A stretch of DNA of 15,566 nucleotides from CAYURP01 sp964447175. GTDB lineage: Bacteria; Zixibacteria; MSB-5A5; SM23-73-2. Below, piece by piece: positions 1 through 7,117 of the stretch; the first letter of the stretch is position 1, and each line of letters starts with the position of its first letter. Position numbers and translations under genes: made by a program. The notes below the pieces were generated by a model, which was not told the DNA's origin, searched no databases, and saw only the letters and a list, made by a program, of their open reading frames with translations. The stretch covers positions 1 through 15,566 of the forward strand of contig CAYURP010000056.1 of NCBI GenBank assembly GCA_964447175.1, read 5' to 3'.

Positions 1-1305
1 GATCAATAAGACCATCATAAGAACCTTGTATTTGGGATCAGACGAGAGCTTTAGAAATTTGACCCCTCTCTTGACTTGAAGGATGATCAGAGCTAATAGC
101 AATCCTAAACCTACTATTCCGGCATCATATAAATTCTGAACGAATAACACACCTAAATAGTCCGGGGCATTCTCCTGGCTGGGATCATAATGCCTTTGTC
201 CAAAGCTATTGGTCCCCAGTCCCAGAAGGGGGTTAGTCGTCCACTCCTCAAGAGCTAAATCTACTCTGACAAAGCGGAAAGTTAACGTGCTGTAATCAGC
301 AAAAAAACCTACCCCCAATCCTTCAGTGATGACTGTTTCAAGTCCTATGGATCCAAAGTCGGAAAATGGGCTGTTAAGCAAAATGGCGAAAATCGAAATA
401 AAAATAACCAGGAATAATAGTAAACCAGGCCTCTTAAGGAAAAACTTAATTGAAATCAATAAACTAACAAAGAGAAACATGACTAAAACCACCCAAGCTG
501 AACGGGTGAAGCTTGCTATCACTCCCCCCAAGACCAAGAAAAAACCTCCCAAGAGCCAAGGTCTGAATTTTGCGAATTCACTGGAGAGGAGCAAGTTGAA
601 AATTATCAAAGCTATTGAAACCAAAAAGACACCGAATATATTTGCTTCCCAAATCGTGCCGTAGACCTTAGGAATAGAGATTACCGGGTCAATCTGAACT
701 CCTCCAATATCTTTTCCTAAAAGAAAAAATGTGTAAAGCGTCAAACCATAGATGGCTTCCAGAACTCCCACTATCAAAATAGCTTTCACCGCCTTCTCAA
801 TAGATATTTTCTTTCCCACAATATTTTTGATCAGAAGATAAATTCCCACTGAAAATCCCAGCCAGAGGCAGATCTTTAAACTGGCAACCTTATCCGGAGA
901 ATAAAGAAGGGAGGATAGGATATTTGCCAGGACCCAGAAGATAGCCAAAGCTCCGATTTGGTCGATTTTGATCGACCTCAAGCGGGCATTTCTGTCAGGC
1001 AGAAATTTGAGGGCTAACCCTGAAATCACGATAAGAAACACCAGCTGCTCGATCCTTAAATTACCCCAGGAAAGGGGGATGAAAAAGCGGGTTAAAACCG
1101 AGCCGATGACTAATAAATAAAATCCAAACCTAACCGAGACAAAAGCAGCTATAGCCAGAGGAAGCCCCAAAGATATTGCCAAAACTAAAATAGGATTCTG
1201 GTTTGAAACCCAGGCAAAGAATAGAAAGATAAGGATCAGGATGGGGAAAAGAAAACTAACCCAGCTCTTTGCTTTTAAGGTATAGGAAGCATTATAATCT
1301 ACCAT
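1..1305 (-). CDS. O-antigen ligase / Wzy-like polysaccharide polymerase, C-terminus off the left edge
   Basis: This frame is open from an ATG at 1305 to the window edge (435 codons), so the C-terminus is missing. The protein is a very hydrophobic multi-pass membrane protein. In order it shows N-terminal membrane helices (SFLFPILILIFLFFAW), a central FTRSAWVVL segment typical of the Wzy_C/O-antigen ligase domain, then a large extracytoplasmic loop with NPLLGLGTNSFGQRHYDPSQ, and a further helix (GIVGLGLLLALIIL). The family either polymerises lipid-linked repeat units or ligates polymer to an acceptor at the outer face of the inner membrane; sequence alone does not decide which. The start overlaps the end of the upstream glycosyltransferase by 14 nt, implying translational coupling in the same operon. 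The family call is firm and the polymerase-versus-ligase role is open. Confidence 0.85.
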   Translation of the reverse strand, partial: MVDYNASYTLKAKSWVSFLFPILILIFLFFAWVSNQNPILVLAISLGLPLAIAAFVSVRFGFYLLVIGSVLTRFFIPLSWGNLRIEQLVFLIVISGLALKFLPDRNARLRSIKIDQIGALAIFWVLANILSSLLYSPDKVASLKICLWLGFSVGIYLLIKNIVGKKISIEKAVKAILIVGVLEAIYGLTLYTFFLLGKDIGGVQIDPVISIPKVYGTIWEANIFGVFLVSIALIIFNLLLSSEFAKFRPWLLGGFFLVLGGVIASFTRSAWVVLVMFLFVSLLISIKFFLKRPGLLLFLVIFISIFAILLNSPFSDFGSIGLETVITEGLGVGFFADYSTLTFRFVRVDLALEEWTTNPLLGLGTNSFGQRHYDPSQENAPDYLGVLFVQNLYDAGIVGLGLLLALIILQVKRGVKFLKLSSDPKYKVLMMVLLI

Positions 1306-2404
1306 CTGAAAGCACCTTTTTGTAAAACTCCGTGGTTTTTAAAGCTGAGCTTTCCCAGGAGAAATTCCTAATCCGTCTGTAACCCAGCTTTATAAGCTCA
1401 GCCCGTTTGTCTTTGTCAGTTAGCAAACTAAGAATGACTCTGCTAATAGATGAAACGTCTAAAGGATCAAAAAACAAAGCAGCCTCACCTAACACTTCGG
1501 GCAAAGATGAAACCCCAGAGGCGGCTACCGGCACCCCATACTGCATAGCCTCCAAAGGAGGAAAGCCGAACCCCTCGTTCAGGGAGGGAAAAACAAAAAG
1601 ACTGGCATTTTTGTAAAGCTCGGCCAACTTCTCATCCTCCACATAGTCCAAAAGATGAACCTTCTCTTTTAACCCTAACCTCTCAATCTGATTGACCAGA
1701 TTGACATAATCGTGGCCAAAGTTACCAGCTATCACTAAATTATAATCTTTTAGCTTCGCCTCACCTATGATTTGGGCAAAGGCTTGGACTAAAGCAGTCA
1801 AGTTTTTGTGAGGCTCAAGCGCACCTGAGAAGAACATATAAGGTTTAAATCTTGTAGTGTATTCAGATTCTTTTGAATCCGATTCCCTATGGGTCAAACC
1901 GGGATAGATCACATCTATCCTCTCCGGAGGTGCTTTGAAGTATCTGACTATGTCTTTTTTTGCCGCCTGGGAGATGGTAATTATTCGAGTTGATCTTTTT
2001 GCCGCCATCCGGAAAAAAATTTGAGCATATAAACGATAAAGAGTATCATAGGTTTCAGGATAGCGCATGAAGTTGGCATCAAGGATAGATGTTATCCGGG
2101 GACAGGGAGCAAGAACTGAACAGAGATTGGCGGGCATATGTAAAAGGTCTAATTTGAGCTTCGTGGCTACATAGGGAAGTTTTAGGTGCAGCCAAAAAAG
2201 CTCTATCCCTAAGTTAATAAACTTAGTCAGGATGTTTTTTCTTTTAACCGGTTTTGGTCCTCTAAGCAAAACCAATTCAAGCTGGTTACCGTTTGAGTTT
2301 CTGATTCCCTCAATCAGCTTTTTAACGTAGACAGCAGTTCCAGTCTGGCTCCTGTCCAGAACCGAAGTATCTATCCCCACCTTAAATCTCTTTTTGTTTT
2401 TCAT
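1292..2404 (-). CDS. GT4-family (GT-B) glycosyltransferase
   Basis: The product is 370 residues, normal for a GT4 enzyme. The N-terminal Rossmann half starts KVGIDTSVLDRSQTGTAVYVKKL, matching the glycine-bearing acceptor-domain loop of mannosyl/rhamnosyl-transferase relatives. The C-terminal donor domain begins at FFSGALEPHKN (about residues 191-201) and carries the EX7E motif as EGFGFPPLE (E277 and E285), followed by GVPVAASGVSSLPEVLGEAALFFDP. No signal peptide or membrane helix is seen, so it should act on the cytoplasmic face, adding a sugar from a nucleotide donor to the lipid-linked repeat unit. The ATG at 2404 lies 5 nt after the stop of the preceding GT4 gene, and the 3' end overlaps the Wzy-like gene. 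Linkage and sugar cannot be predicted from sequence. Confidence 0.9.
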   Translation of the reverse strand: MKNKKRFKVGIDTSVLDRSQTGTAVYVKKLIEGIRNSNGNQLELVLLRGPKPVKRKNILTKFINLGIELFWLHLKLPYVATKLKLDLLHMPANLCSVLAPCPRITSILDANFMRYPETYDTLYRLYAQIFFRMAAKRSTRIITISQAAKKDIVRYFKAPPERIDVIYPGLTHRESDSKESEYTTRFKPYMFFSGALEPHKNLTALVQAFAQIIGEAKLKDYNLVIAGNFGHDYVNLVNQIERLGLKEKVHLLDYVEDEKLAELYKNASLFVFPSLNEGFGFPPLEAMQYGVPVAASGVSSLPEVLGEAALFFDPLDVSSISRVILSLLTDKDKRAELIKLGYRRIRNFSWESSALKTTEFYKKVLSDGRL

Positions 2405-2409
2405 CTGGC

Positions 2410-3555
2410 TTAAAGTATCTTCCTATAAACCTCTAAAGTTCTTTGAGCACATCTTTCCCAGCTAAAGGATGAAGCTTGTTTTAGCCCCTTTGCTTTCAAT
2501 TGCTCTCTTAGTCTCTCGTCAGAGGAGAGCTTTACCATGCTCTCCTTTAAAGCTTTTTCATCATAAGGATCGATTAAGATACCTGCATCTCCGATAACCT
2601 CGGGCATTGCAGAAAGGTTAGAGGAGATGACCGGACAGCCACAGGCCAGAGCTTCCAGGGCTGGCAAACCGAAGCCCTCCTTCAAAGATGGGAAAACAAA
2701 GGCTGTGGCACCACAGTAAAGAGCCGAAAGATCACCATCCTCCACATAGCCCAAATGCTTTACTCTTTCTGCAAGCTTAAATTCCTTAATTTGATAAAAA
2801 AATGATTCTCTCTGTTTTTCAGAGTGGATCCCGATAAATATAAACCCATCCGGCAAATCTGACAATGACCTATAAGCTTTCAAAATTCTCTCTATGTTTT
2901 TATGGGATTCCAAAGAGCCAGAGTAAAGGAAGTATCTTTCAGGAAAATCATATTTCATCTTGACCTTTTTAATAGCTTTGGAATCTTCCAGTGGATAAAA
3001 AAGTCTCTTATCGAAAGCTAAGGGAACAACGGTGATTCTATCTTCAGAAATACCCAGAAACCTTATTGCATCCCTTTTGGTGGCTTCAGAGATGGAAATA
3101 ATATGATCCGCTCTCTGGTATCTTTTAAGCATGCTTTTGTATCCCCATCTGATGTCCCAGGGCTTATTCTTGAGATATGTCTCGGAAAAACTCAGAGGTA
3201 TCAGGTCGTATAAAGTAGCAACTGTTTTGAACTTCTTGGAAACAGGTATTCCATTGAAGTCAGTAGAATGAAAAAGAAAGCTTTCTGTTTTGGTGACCTC
3301 TTTGTTCAAGAAAAGACTGTTCCAAAGCCATTGCAGCCTGATGCTGGGATAGCTGGGTCTCCTATTCTGCATGATAGGGAAAGGGAGAGAGCCATTGTTC
3401 GCATTCCCCCGAATCTGTTTAAGGCAACAGAGTTCTATCTCCGATCCGTTCTTTAAGACAACCTCAAATCCATTGATCAGACCGGAAACATATCGACCCA
3501 CTCCCCTGAACCGGTGAGGATTGAAAAGCCCGGTAGCATCTAATAAAACTCTCAA
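2410..3555 (-). CDS. GT4-family (GT-B) glycosyltransferase, second copy
   Basis: The product is 381 residues and is a divergent relative of its downstream neighbour. The N-terminus MRVLLDATGLFNPHRFRGVGRYV is the acceptor-domain start, with a TLYDLIPLSF segment near residue 114 and HIISISEATKRD near 151. The donor domain runs from YSGSLESHKN (about 211) to the EX7E motif EGFGLPALE (E293 and E301), then GCPVISSNLSAMPEVIGDAGILIDP. It is a predicted soluble cytoplasmic enzyme that extends the lipid-linked oligosaccharide. The start is a TTG at 3555. I chose it because it immediately precedes the conserved RVLLDATG strand and sits 8 nt after a GGGGGG ribosome-binding run at 3564-3569. The two adjacent GT4 genes may add successive residues. 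Substrate is unknown. Confidence 0.9.
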   Translation of the reverse strand: MRVLLDATGLFNPHRFRGVGRYVSGLINGFEVVLKNGSEIELCCLKQIRGNANNGSLPFPIMQNRRPSYPSIRLQWLWNSLFLNKEVTKTESFLFHSTDFNGIPVSKKFKTVATLYDLIPLSFSETYLKNKPWDIRWGYKSMLKRYQRADHIISISEATKRDAIRFLGISEDRITVVPLAFDKRLFYPLEDSKAIKKVKMKYDFPERYFLYSGSLESHKNIERILKAYRSLSDLPDGFIFIGIHSEKQRESFFYQIKEFKLAERVKHLGYVEDGDLSALYCGATAFVFPSLKEGFGLPALEALACGCPVISSNLSAMPEVIGDAGILIDPYDEKALKESMVKLSSDERLREQLKAKGLKQASSFSWERCAQRTLEVYRKIL

Positions 3556-3580
3556 CTTATCTGCCCCCCATATGAAAGAT

Positions 3581-4285
3581 TCACTGTTTTATCCCCACCA
3601 CAAACGTATTAGTCCCAATCTTTTTTAAATTTAACAAACTGTTCAGGATACCGGCACACAAAGATCTCACACCTTGACCCGGGTTATTAAAGCTGCCCTT
3701 ATCTATTATCTTAAAACCATTTTTCTTTAACATACTTTCCAGAAGGGGCTGAGGATAAGGACGGACATGAGTGGGGTCTAACCAAAAAATCAACCCCATC
3801 ACCTTTGGAGATTCTGGGTTGGGAGTTATCACCACTATCTTTCCTCCTGGACTTAACACCTTATAACATAAGTTCAAAAGTTCTTCCAAAGACACCCAAT
3901 CAAGATGTTCGATCAGGTGGCTGCAAAAAATTCCATCGAAATCTTGCTGGCCATGGGTGGGTGATTTGGAAAGGAGATTTTTAAGGTAGTGAAAAATATC
4001 TTGTTGGGAAACATTTTCAAGTCCTTGCCTTTTGCACAATGCAACAGATTCCGCACACAGATCCACTCCTACACCCTCTATACCCGATTCGGCTAATAGC
4101 TTGAGAAAAACTCCTCTACCACAACCCAGATCTAATACCCTGCGGTATCCCTGAAAATACTTAATAAAACCTCGTTGATAATTGCGAACCGACTCTATGC
4201 TGCCACCAAATTCATATAAATCGGTGGCCAAAAGGTTTTGAGTTTTCTCGGCCGGGGTTTGTGCTTTTTCCAAGATCCTATTCAT
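3581..4285 (-). CDS. class I SAM-dependent methyltransferase
   Basis: The 234-residue product has the class I methyltransferase core. Motif I is VLDLGCGRG (residues 50-58), the acidic end of strand 2 is GVGVDLC (about 71-77), and the later segments are DFDGIFCSHLIEHL (about 115-128) and LSPGGKIVVITPNPESP (about 144-160). This resembles Methyltransf_11/23 enzymes often found in polysaccharide clusters, where they methylate a sugar hydroxyl on the repeat unit or cap the chain; that role is inferred from context. The frame could begin at a TTG at 4288, but the ATG at 4285 is preferred: it overlaps the flippase stop as TGATG and sits 9 nt after AAAGGAG. The 1-nt overlap indicates translational coupling. 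Confidence 0.85.
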   Translation of the reverse strand: MNRILEKAQTPAEKTQNLLATDLYEFGGSIESVRNYQRGFIKYFQGYRRVLDLGCGRGVFLKLLAESGIEGVGVDLCAESVALCKRQGLENVSQQDIFHYLKNLLSKSPTHGQQDFDGIFCSHLIEHLDWVSLEELLNLCYKVLSPGGKIVVITPNPESPKVMGLIFWLDPTHVRPYPQPLLESMLKKNGFKIIDKGSFNNPGQGVRSLCAGILNSLLNLKKIGTNTFVVGIKQ

Positions 4286-5664
4286 CAAATTAGGCTCCTT
4301 TCTGCCGGAGGCGATTCTAAGAATGATGATCTCTTGTAATCTTTTGTAATCTTTTTTCTTAAAAGAATAAAAATTAAACTTAGCTGTATGATCATATTAA
4401 CACCCTCGGTGAAAAGAACAGCCAAAGCTGCCCCAGTTGCTCCCAAAAGGGGTATAAGATTAAGATTTAAGGAGACATTCAATATCAGGTTAAATGAGGC
4501 GATCAGAGTCACCACTTTAAACAGACCCAAGCCTTGGATTGATGCGGCTGATTGCATATTAGCAAACATAAAAACAGCACCCCAGGTTAATAAAATAAGA
4601 GGAGAGATAGAGCCATGAAATTCAGGAGAGATCACATTCAGTATCTGTGCAGCAAAGATAGTGATAAAAATGGCAAAAAGGGCACCTAAAAGAAGGGAAC
4701 CACCATATACCTTTACCAAGGCCCGCTTGAACCTTTGAAAATCGCCGCTTTCTACGATTTTTGAAAAAATCGGATATACAGAACTTGCTATTGCTACTGC
4801 TAAGATTAGAAACGATTCGGTTATTCTATAGGCCACCGCATATTCTCCCACTGCATGATAGCCAACCATCCACCCCAGGATCAATGTTCCCAATCTGAAA
4901 TAAGCAGTTATCAATATAGCTGATATTCCCAGGGGAATTGCTTCCACAAAAATTGACTTTAACTTTTTCCTATTAAAGGAAAACTTTGGTGGCACCCATG
5001 ATTTTGCGATTAAGGCGGTCAAAATCAAAGTGACGAATTCAGCCCCCATCCAGATAGCCACAAACCCAATAAGGGATAAACCCAGCTGTATGCCAATCAC
5101 TACGGCTAAAACAAAGAAAACCCCTCCTGATATTTTAGCAGGAACAAGCTGTTTCATCCTCAATTGGGCTTGGAAGGGTGTGGTTAAGGCATTGGCGGAG
5201 GAGGAGGCAAAAAGAGCAAAAGCGGCCAGAGCAATCAATAACACCAGGTCGGTAGGATACCTGAGGATAAAGGAGATCAGGAGAGTAAGAAAATAAGAGG
5301 CTGTGGCTAAGATCAGTTTCAAGGTAATGGTACTTCCCACCAACTTACTTTGATCTTCCTCTGAAACAGTGAGCCTGCGGATAACTGCAGTATCTACCCC
5401 AAAATCAGCCATCACCCGGAAAAGTTCCACAAAAGCCAATACCAAAGAGAACTTCCCGAACTGGGAAACACCTAAGTATCGAGCCAGAAGCAAAAATGAG
5501 ACTAATTTTAAAACTTTGACCCCGGTGGTAAAAAGTAAGATCGATCCGGAGTTCTGGATGACCCTCACCGTGGTTTTGTGTTTAAAGACGGCCTGGCGAA
5601 AACTATCAGGAAAGAAATTATTCTTGGCACCGCTTTCTGAAACTGTGGATAATATTTTTCCCAT
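4285..5664 (-). CDS. Wzx-like polysaccharide flippase (MOP superfamily)
   Basis: The 459-residue protein has about 12-14 predicted membrane helices and the typical RfbX/Wzx N-terminus: a cytoplasmic stretch, then SGSILLFTTGVKVLKLVSFLLLARYLGVSQFGKFSLVLAF and the charged ADFGVDTAVIRRLT turn. Later hydrophobic blocks include GGVFFVLAVVIGIQLGLSLIGFVAIWMGAEF and the C-terminal pairs near LNLNLIPLLGATGAALAVLF. In the family this protein moves undecaprenyl-diphosphate-linked repeat units from the cytoplasmic to the periplasmic face. The ATG at 5664 follows the radical SAM relic by 4 nt; the ribosome binding site GAGGGAGG lies inside the relic's last codons. That may explain why the relic's 3' end has been kept. 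Gene symbol wzx would be reasonable but is not assigned because clade membership was not tested. Confidence 0.9.
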   Translation of the reverse strand: MGKILSTVSESGAKNNFFPDSFRQAVFKHKTTVRVIQNSGSILLFTTGVKVLKLVSFLLLARYLGVSQFGKFSLVLAFVELFRVMADFGVDTAVIRRLTVSEEDQSKLVGSTITLKLILATASYFLTLLISFILRYPTDLVLLIALAAFALFASSSANALTTPFQAQLRMKQLVPAKISGGVFFVLAVVIGIQLGLSLIGFVAIWMGAEFVTLILTALIAKSWVPPKFSFNRKKLKSIFVEAIPLGISAILITAYFRLGTLILGWMVGYHAVGEYAVAYRITESFLILAVAIASSVYPIFSKIVESGDFQRFKRALVKVYGGSLLLGALFAIFITIFAAQILNVISPEFHGSISPLILLTWGAVFMFANMQSAASIQGLGLFKVVTLIASFNLILNVSLNLNLIPLLGATGAALAVLFTEGVNMIIQLSLIFILLRKKITKDYKRSSFLESPPAERSLI

Positions 5665-5668
5665 GTGA

Positions 5669-5893
5669 TTATTTTAAGCTACCTCCCTCTCTAACCTTCC
5701 ACAATTCTGTCAACCTGTCGACCAGATGAATTCCGACGATATTAACCCGGGCAGATCCTTCTGGATGTTGACCCATGTGTTCCAGGGTAATTTCATCCTT
5801 CTTCTGACTGGGATGCTTCCAGATATGGCACATCTGGCACCTGTCATTACATCCATAAGTAGACATAATCGCCAGTTCCGAATTCTTTAACAT
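5669..5893 (-). pseudogene. truncated radical SAM protein (74 residues, internal deletion)
   Basis: The first 50 residues are a normal radical SAM N-terminus: LAIMSTYGCNDRCQMCHIWKHP carries the CxxxCxxC cluster motif (C15, C19, C22), followed by ITLEHMGQHPEGSARVNIVG. In the intact neighbour the corresponding VNI strand leads straight into GGEPFLRED. Here it switches to IHLVDRLTELWKVREGGSLK and stops. The GGEP motif, most of the barrel and any SPASM region are therefore missing, from a parent expected to be about 330-350 residues. The simplest reading is an in-frame internal deletion joining the N-terminus to the natural C-terminus, since the frame stays open and spacing to both neighbours is tight (3 nt upstream, 4 nt downstream). 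A 74-residue Fe-S peptide could still be translated, but catalysis is not expected. Confidence 0.65.
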
Positions 5894-5896
5894 GAT

Positions 5897-6949
5897 TCAC
5901 CTCTTCTTAGCAAAATCAGTGACTTTAAGTCTTTCCTGCCTTGACACACTACTTCCCGTTAAATGGTTTTTTAAGGAGGTAGCACCGACATCAGAGAAGG
6001 GCTCATGCTTGAAGTTGTTCCTTATAGATCCGGGAAGCGACTTAAGTGGACTACTCCAGAAGCTCGGTATTAGGGTGCGAAGTGTCCGACACTCAAAAGG
6101 GCAGTTTCCCACATACTTCTGAACCTGTTCAGACAAAAGGAAAACCTCCTCAAATGTGTTCTCTTTGATGTTACCCATCTTTATCTTCAGTATGTTACAT
6201 GGGTAGATATCACCATTAGGCTGCATGAAGAAGGAACTGACTCCGGCGTTGCATTTTGTCGATTTTGATTTTGTTTTGATATAATCTACCAAATCCTCCC
6301 AACAGAATTCTCTAAGCCAGCCCCCGGGTTGACATGAGGTCAAACAGGGATCTATGCACTTTTGACGCTGAGTTTTCATCAGCTTGGATTGATGTTTATT
6401 TTTGATTCTCTCTTCAAAATCGAAATTGAAGTCGTGACGAACGGCAAAGTTGAGCCTAGCCCTAATCTCATCCTCAAATCTCCTTATTTGAGAAGAGCCA
6501 TCTTGATTTACTAATAGAGCTGTCTTAACACCCAAGTCCCTCAAACCCATAGCGTTCAGCCTTTTCAGAGTTTCCACAGCTCTGGAGAAGGAACCTTTTA
6601 CTCCTTTAATTCCATCCTGTTCCTCTTCAGTGCCATCAATTGACACCCTGACCCCCACATCTGACATCTTCTCCATATTTTTCTCAATTATTCGAGGTAA
6701 ACTCCCATGGGTAAAGATAATTATCCTGCAGCTCCGGGATCTGCTTTTTATCACCTCGACAACTTCCAGAAGGTCTTCTCTTAAGAAAGGTTCGCCTCCA
6801 CAAATGTTCACATGTCTTAGAGTGGAAGGTAGCTTCTCAAAGTCCTCGGGACGTAACGCATCCCGATCCCTGTGCTGCCAGATGCTGCACATTCGGCATC
6901 TTAAGTTGCAGCGGTTGGTAACCGCTATGGTGGCCTCGGTGATTCTCAA
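5897..6949 (-). CDS. radical SAM/SPASM-domain protein
   Basis: The 350-residue product has a radical SAM core with CNLRCRMC (C14, C18, C21) for the 4Fe-4S cluster, the SAM-binding VNICGGEPFLRED (GGEP at 51-54) and SIDGT at 103-107. The C-terminal part has a SPASM-like cysteine pattern: C233 in KCNAGVSSFF, C251 in NGDIYPCNILK, the MGNIKENTFEEVF signature, and C283/C287 in NCPFEC, which together suggest auxiliary clusters. Extra cysteines at 198, 202, 206 and 216 are unusual. The start is a TTG at 6949: it has GGGGGG at 6954-6959, an in-frame stop lies just upstream, and the next Met falls inside the cluster motif. SPASM enzymes modify peptides or dehydrogenate alcohols and sugars; here, modification of a polysaccharide precursor or an unseen peptide is possible. 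The substrate is unknown. Confidence 0.9.
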   Translation of the reverse strand: MRITEATIAVTNRCNLRCRMCSIWQHRDRDALRPEDFEKLPSTLRHVNICGGEPFLREDLLEVVEVIKSRSRSCRIIIFTHGSLPRIIEKNMEKMSDVGVRVSIDGTEEEQDGIKGVKGSFSRAVETLKRLNAMGLRDLGVKTALLVNQDGSSQIRRFEDEIRARLNFAVRHDFNFDFEERIKNKHQSKLMKTQRQKCIDPCLTSCQPGGWLREFCWEDLVDYIKTKSKSTKCNAGVSSFFMQPNGDIYPCNILKIKMGNIKENTFEEVFLLSEQVQKYVGNCPFECRTLRTLIPSFWSSPLKSLPGSIRNNFKHEPFSDVGATSLKNHLTGSSVSRQERLKVTDFAKKR

Positions 6950-6979
6950 GTTTCCCCCCTCTTAGAAGATCTTGCTGGA

Positions 6980-6995
6980 TCTGAATTAATTCAGA
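6980..6995. promoter_or_regulatory. 16-bp perfect palindrome upstream of the radical SAM gene
   Basis: TCTGAATTAATTCAGA is a perfect self-complementary 16-mer. It lies 31 nt upstream of the TTG start of the radical SAM gene, inside the only long gap of the polysaccharide operon (6950-7117). It has no T-tract on either side, so it is not a standard terminator. It could be a protein-binding dyad or a weak mRNA structure. The rest of the gap contains no open frame with a credible start. Confidence 0.35.
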
Positions 6996-7117
6996 ATAAT
7001 ATTTTCCATATTGGCTCTAATCTGGTAACATATTCCGTCAGTTTGAATGCCCCACCTTTTCTCCTTTGTCTACTTTTAAAGTTTCCGATTTTTCTTTCAA
7101 AGATCAATCCCTGTTAT

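Noticed and set aside
7020..7075. LTEYVTRLEPIWKILF-like translation in the kinase to radical SAM gap, resembling the tail of the truncated radical SAM relic
   Set aside because: Only about half of ten residues match and the DNA is poorly conserved, so chance similarity is the simpler explanation.
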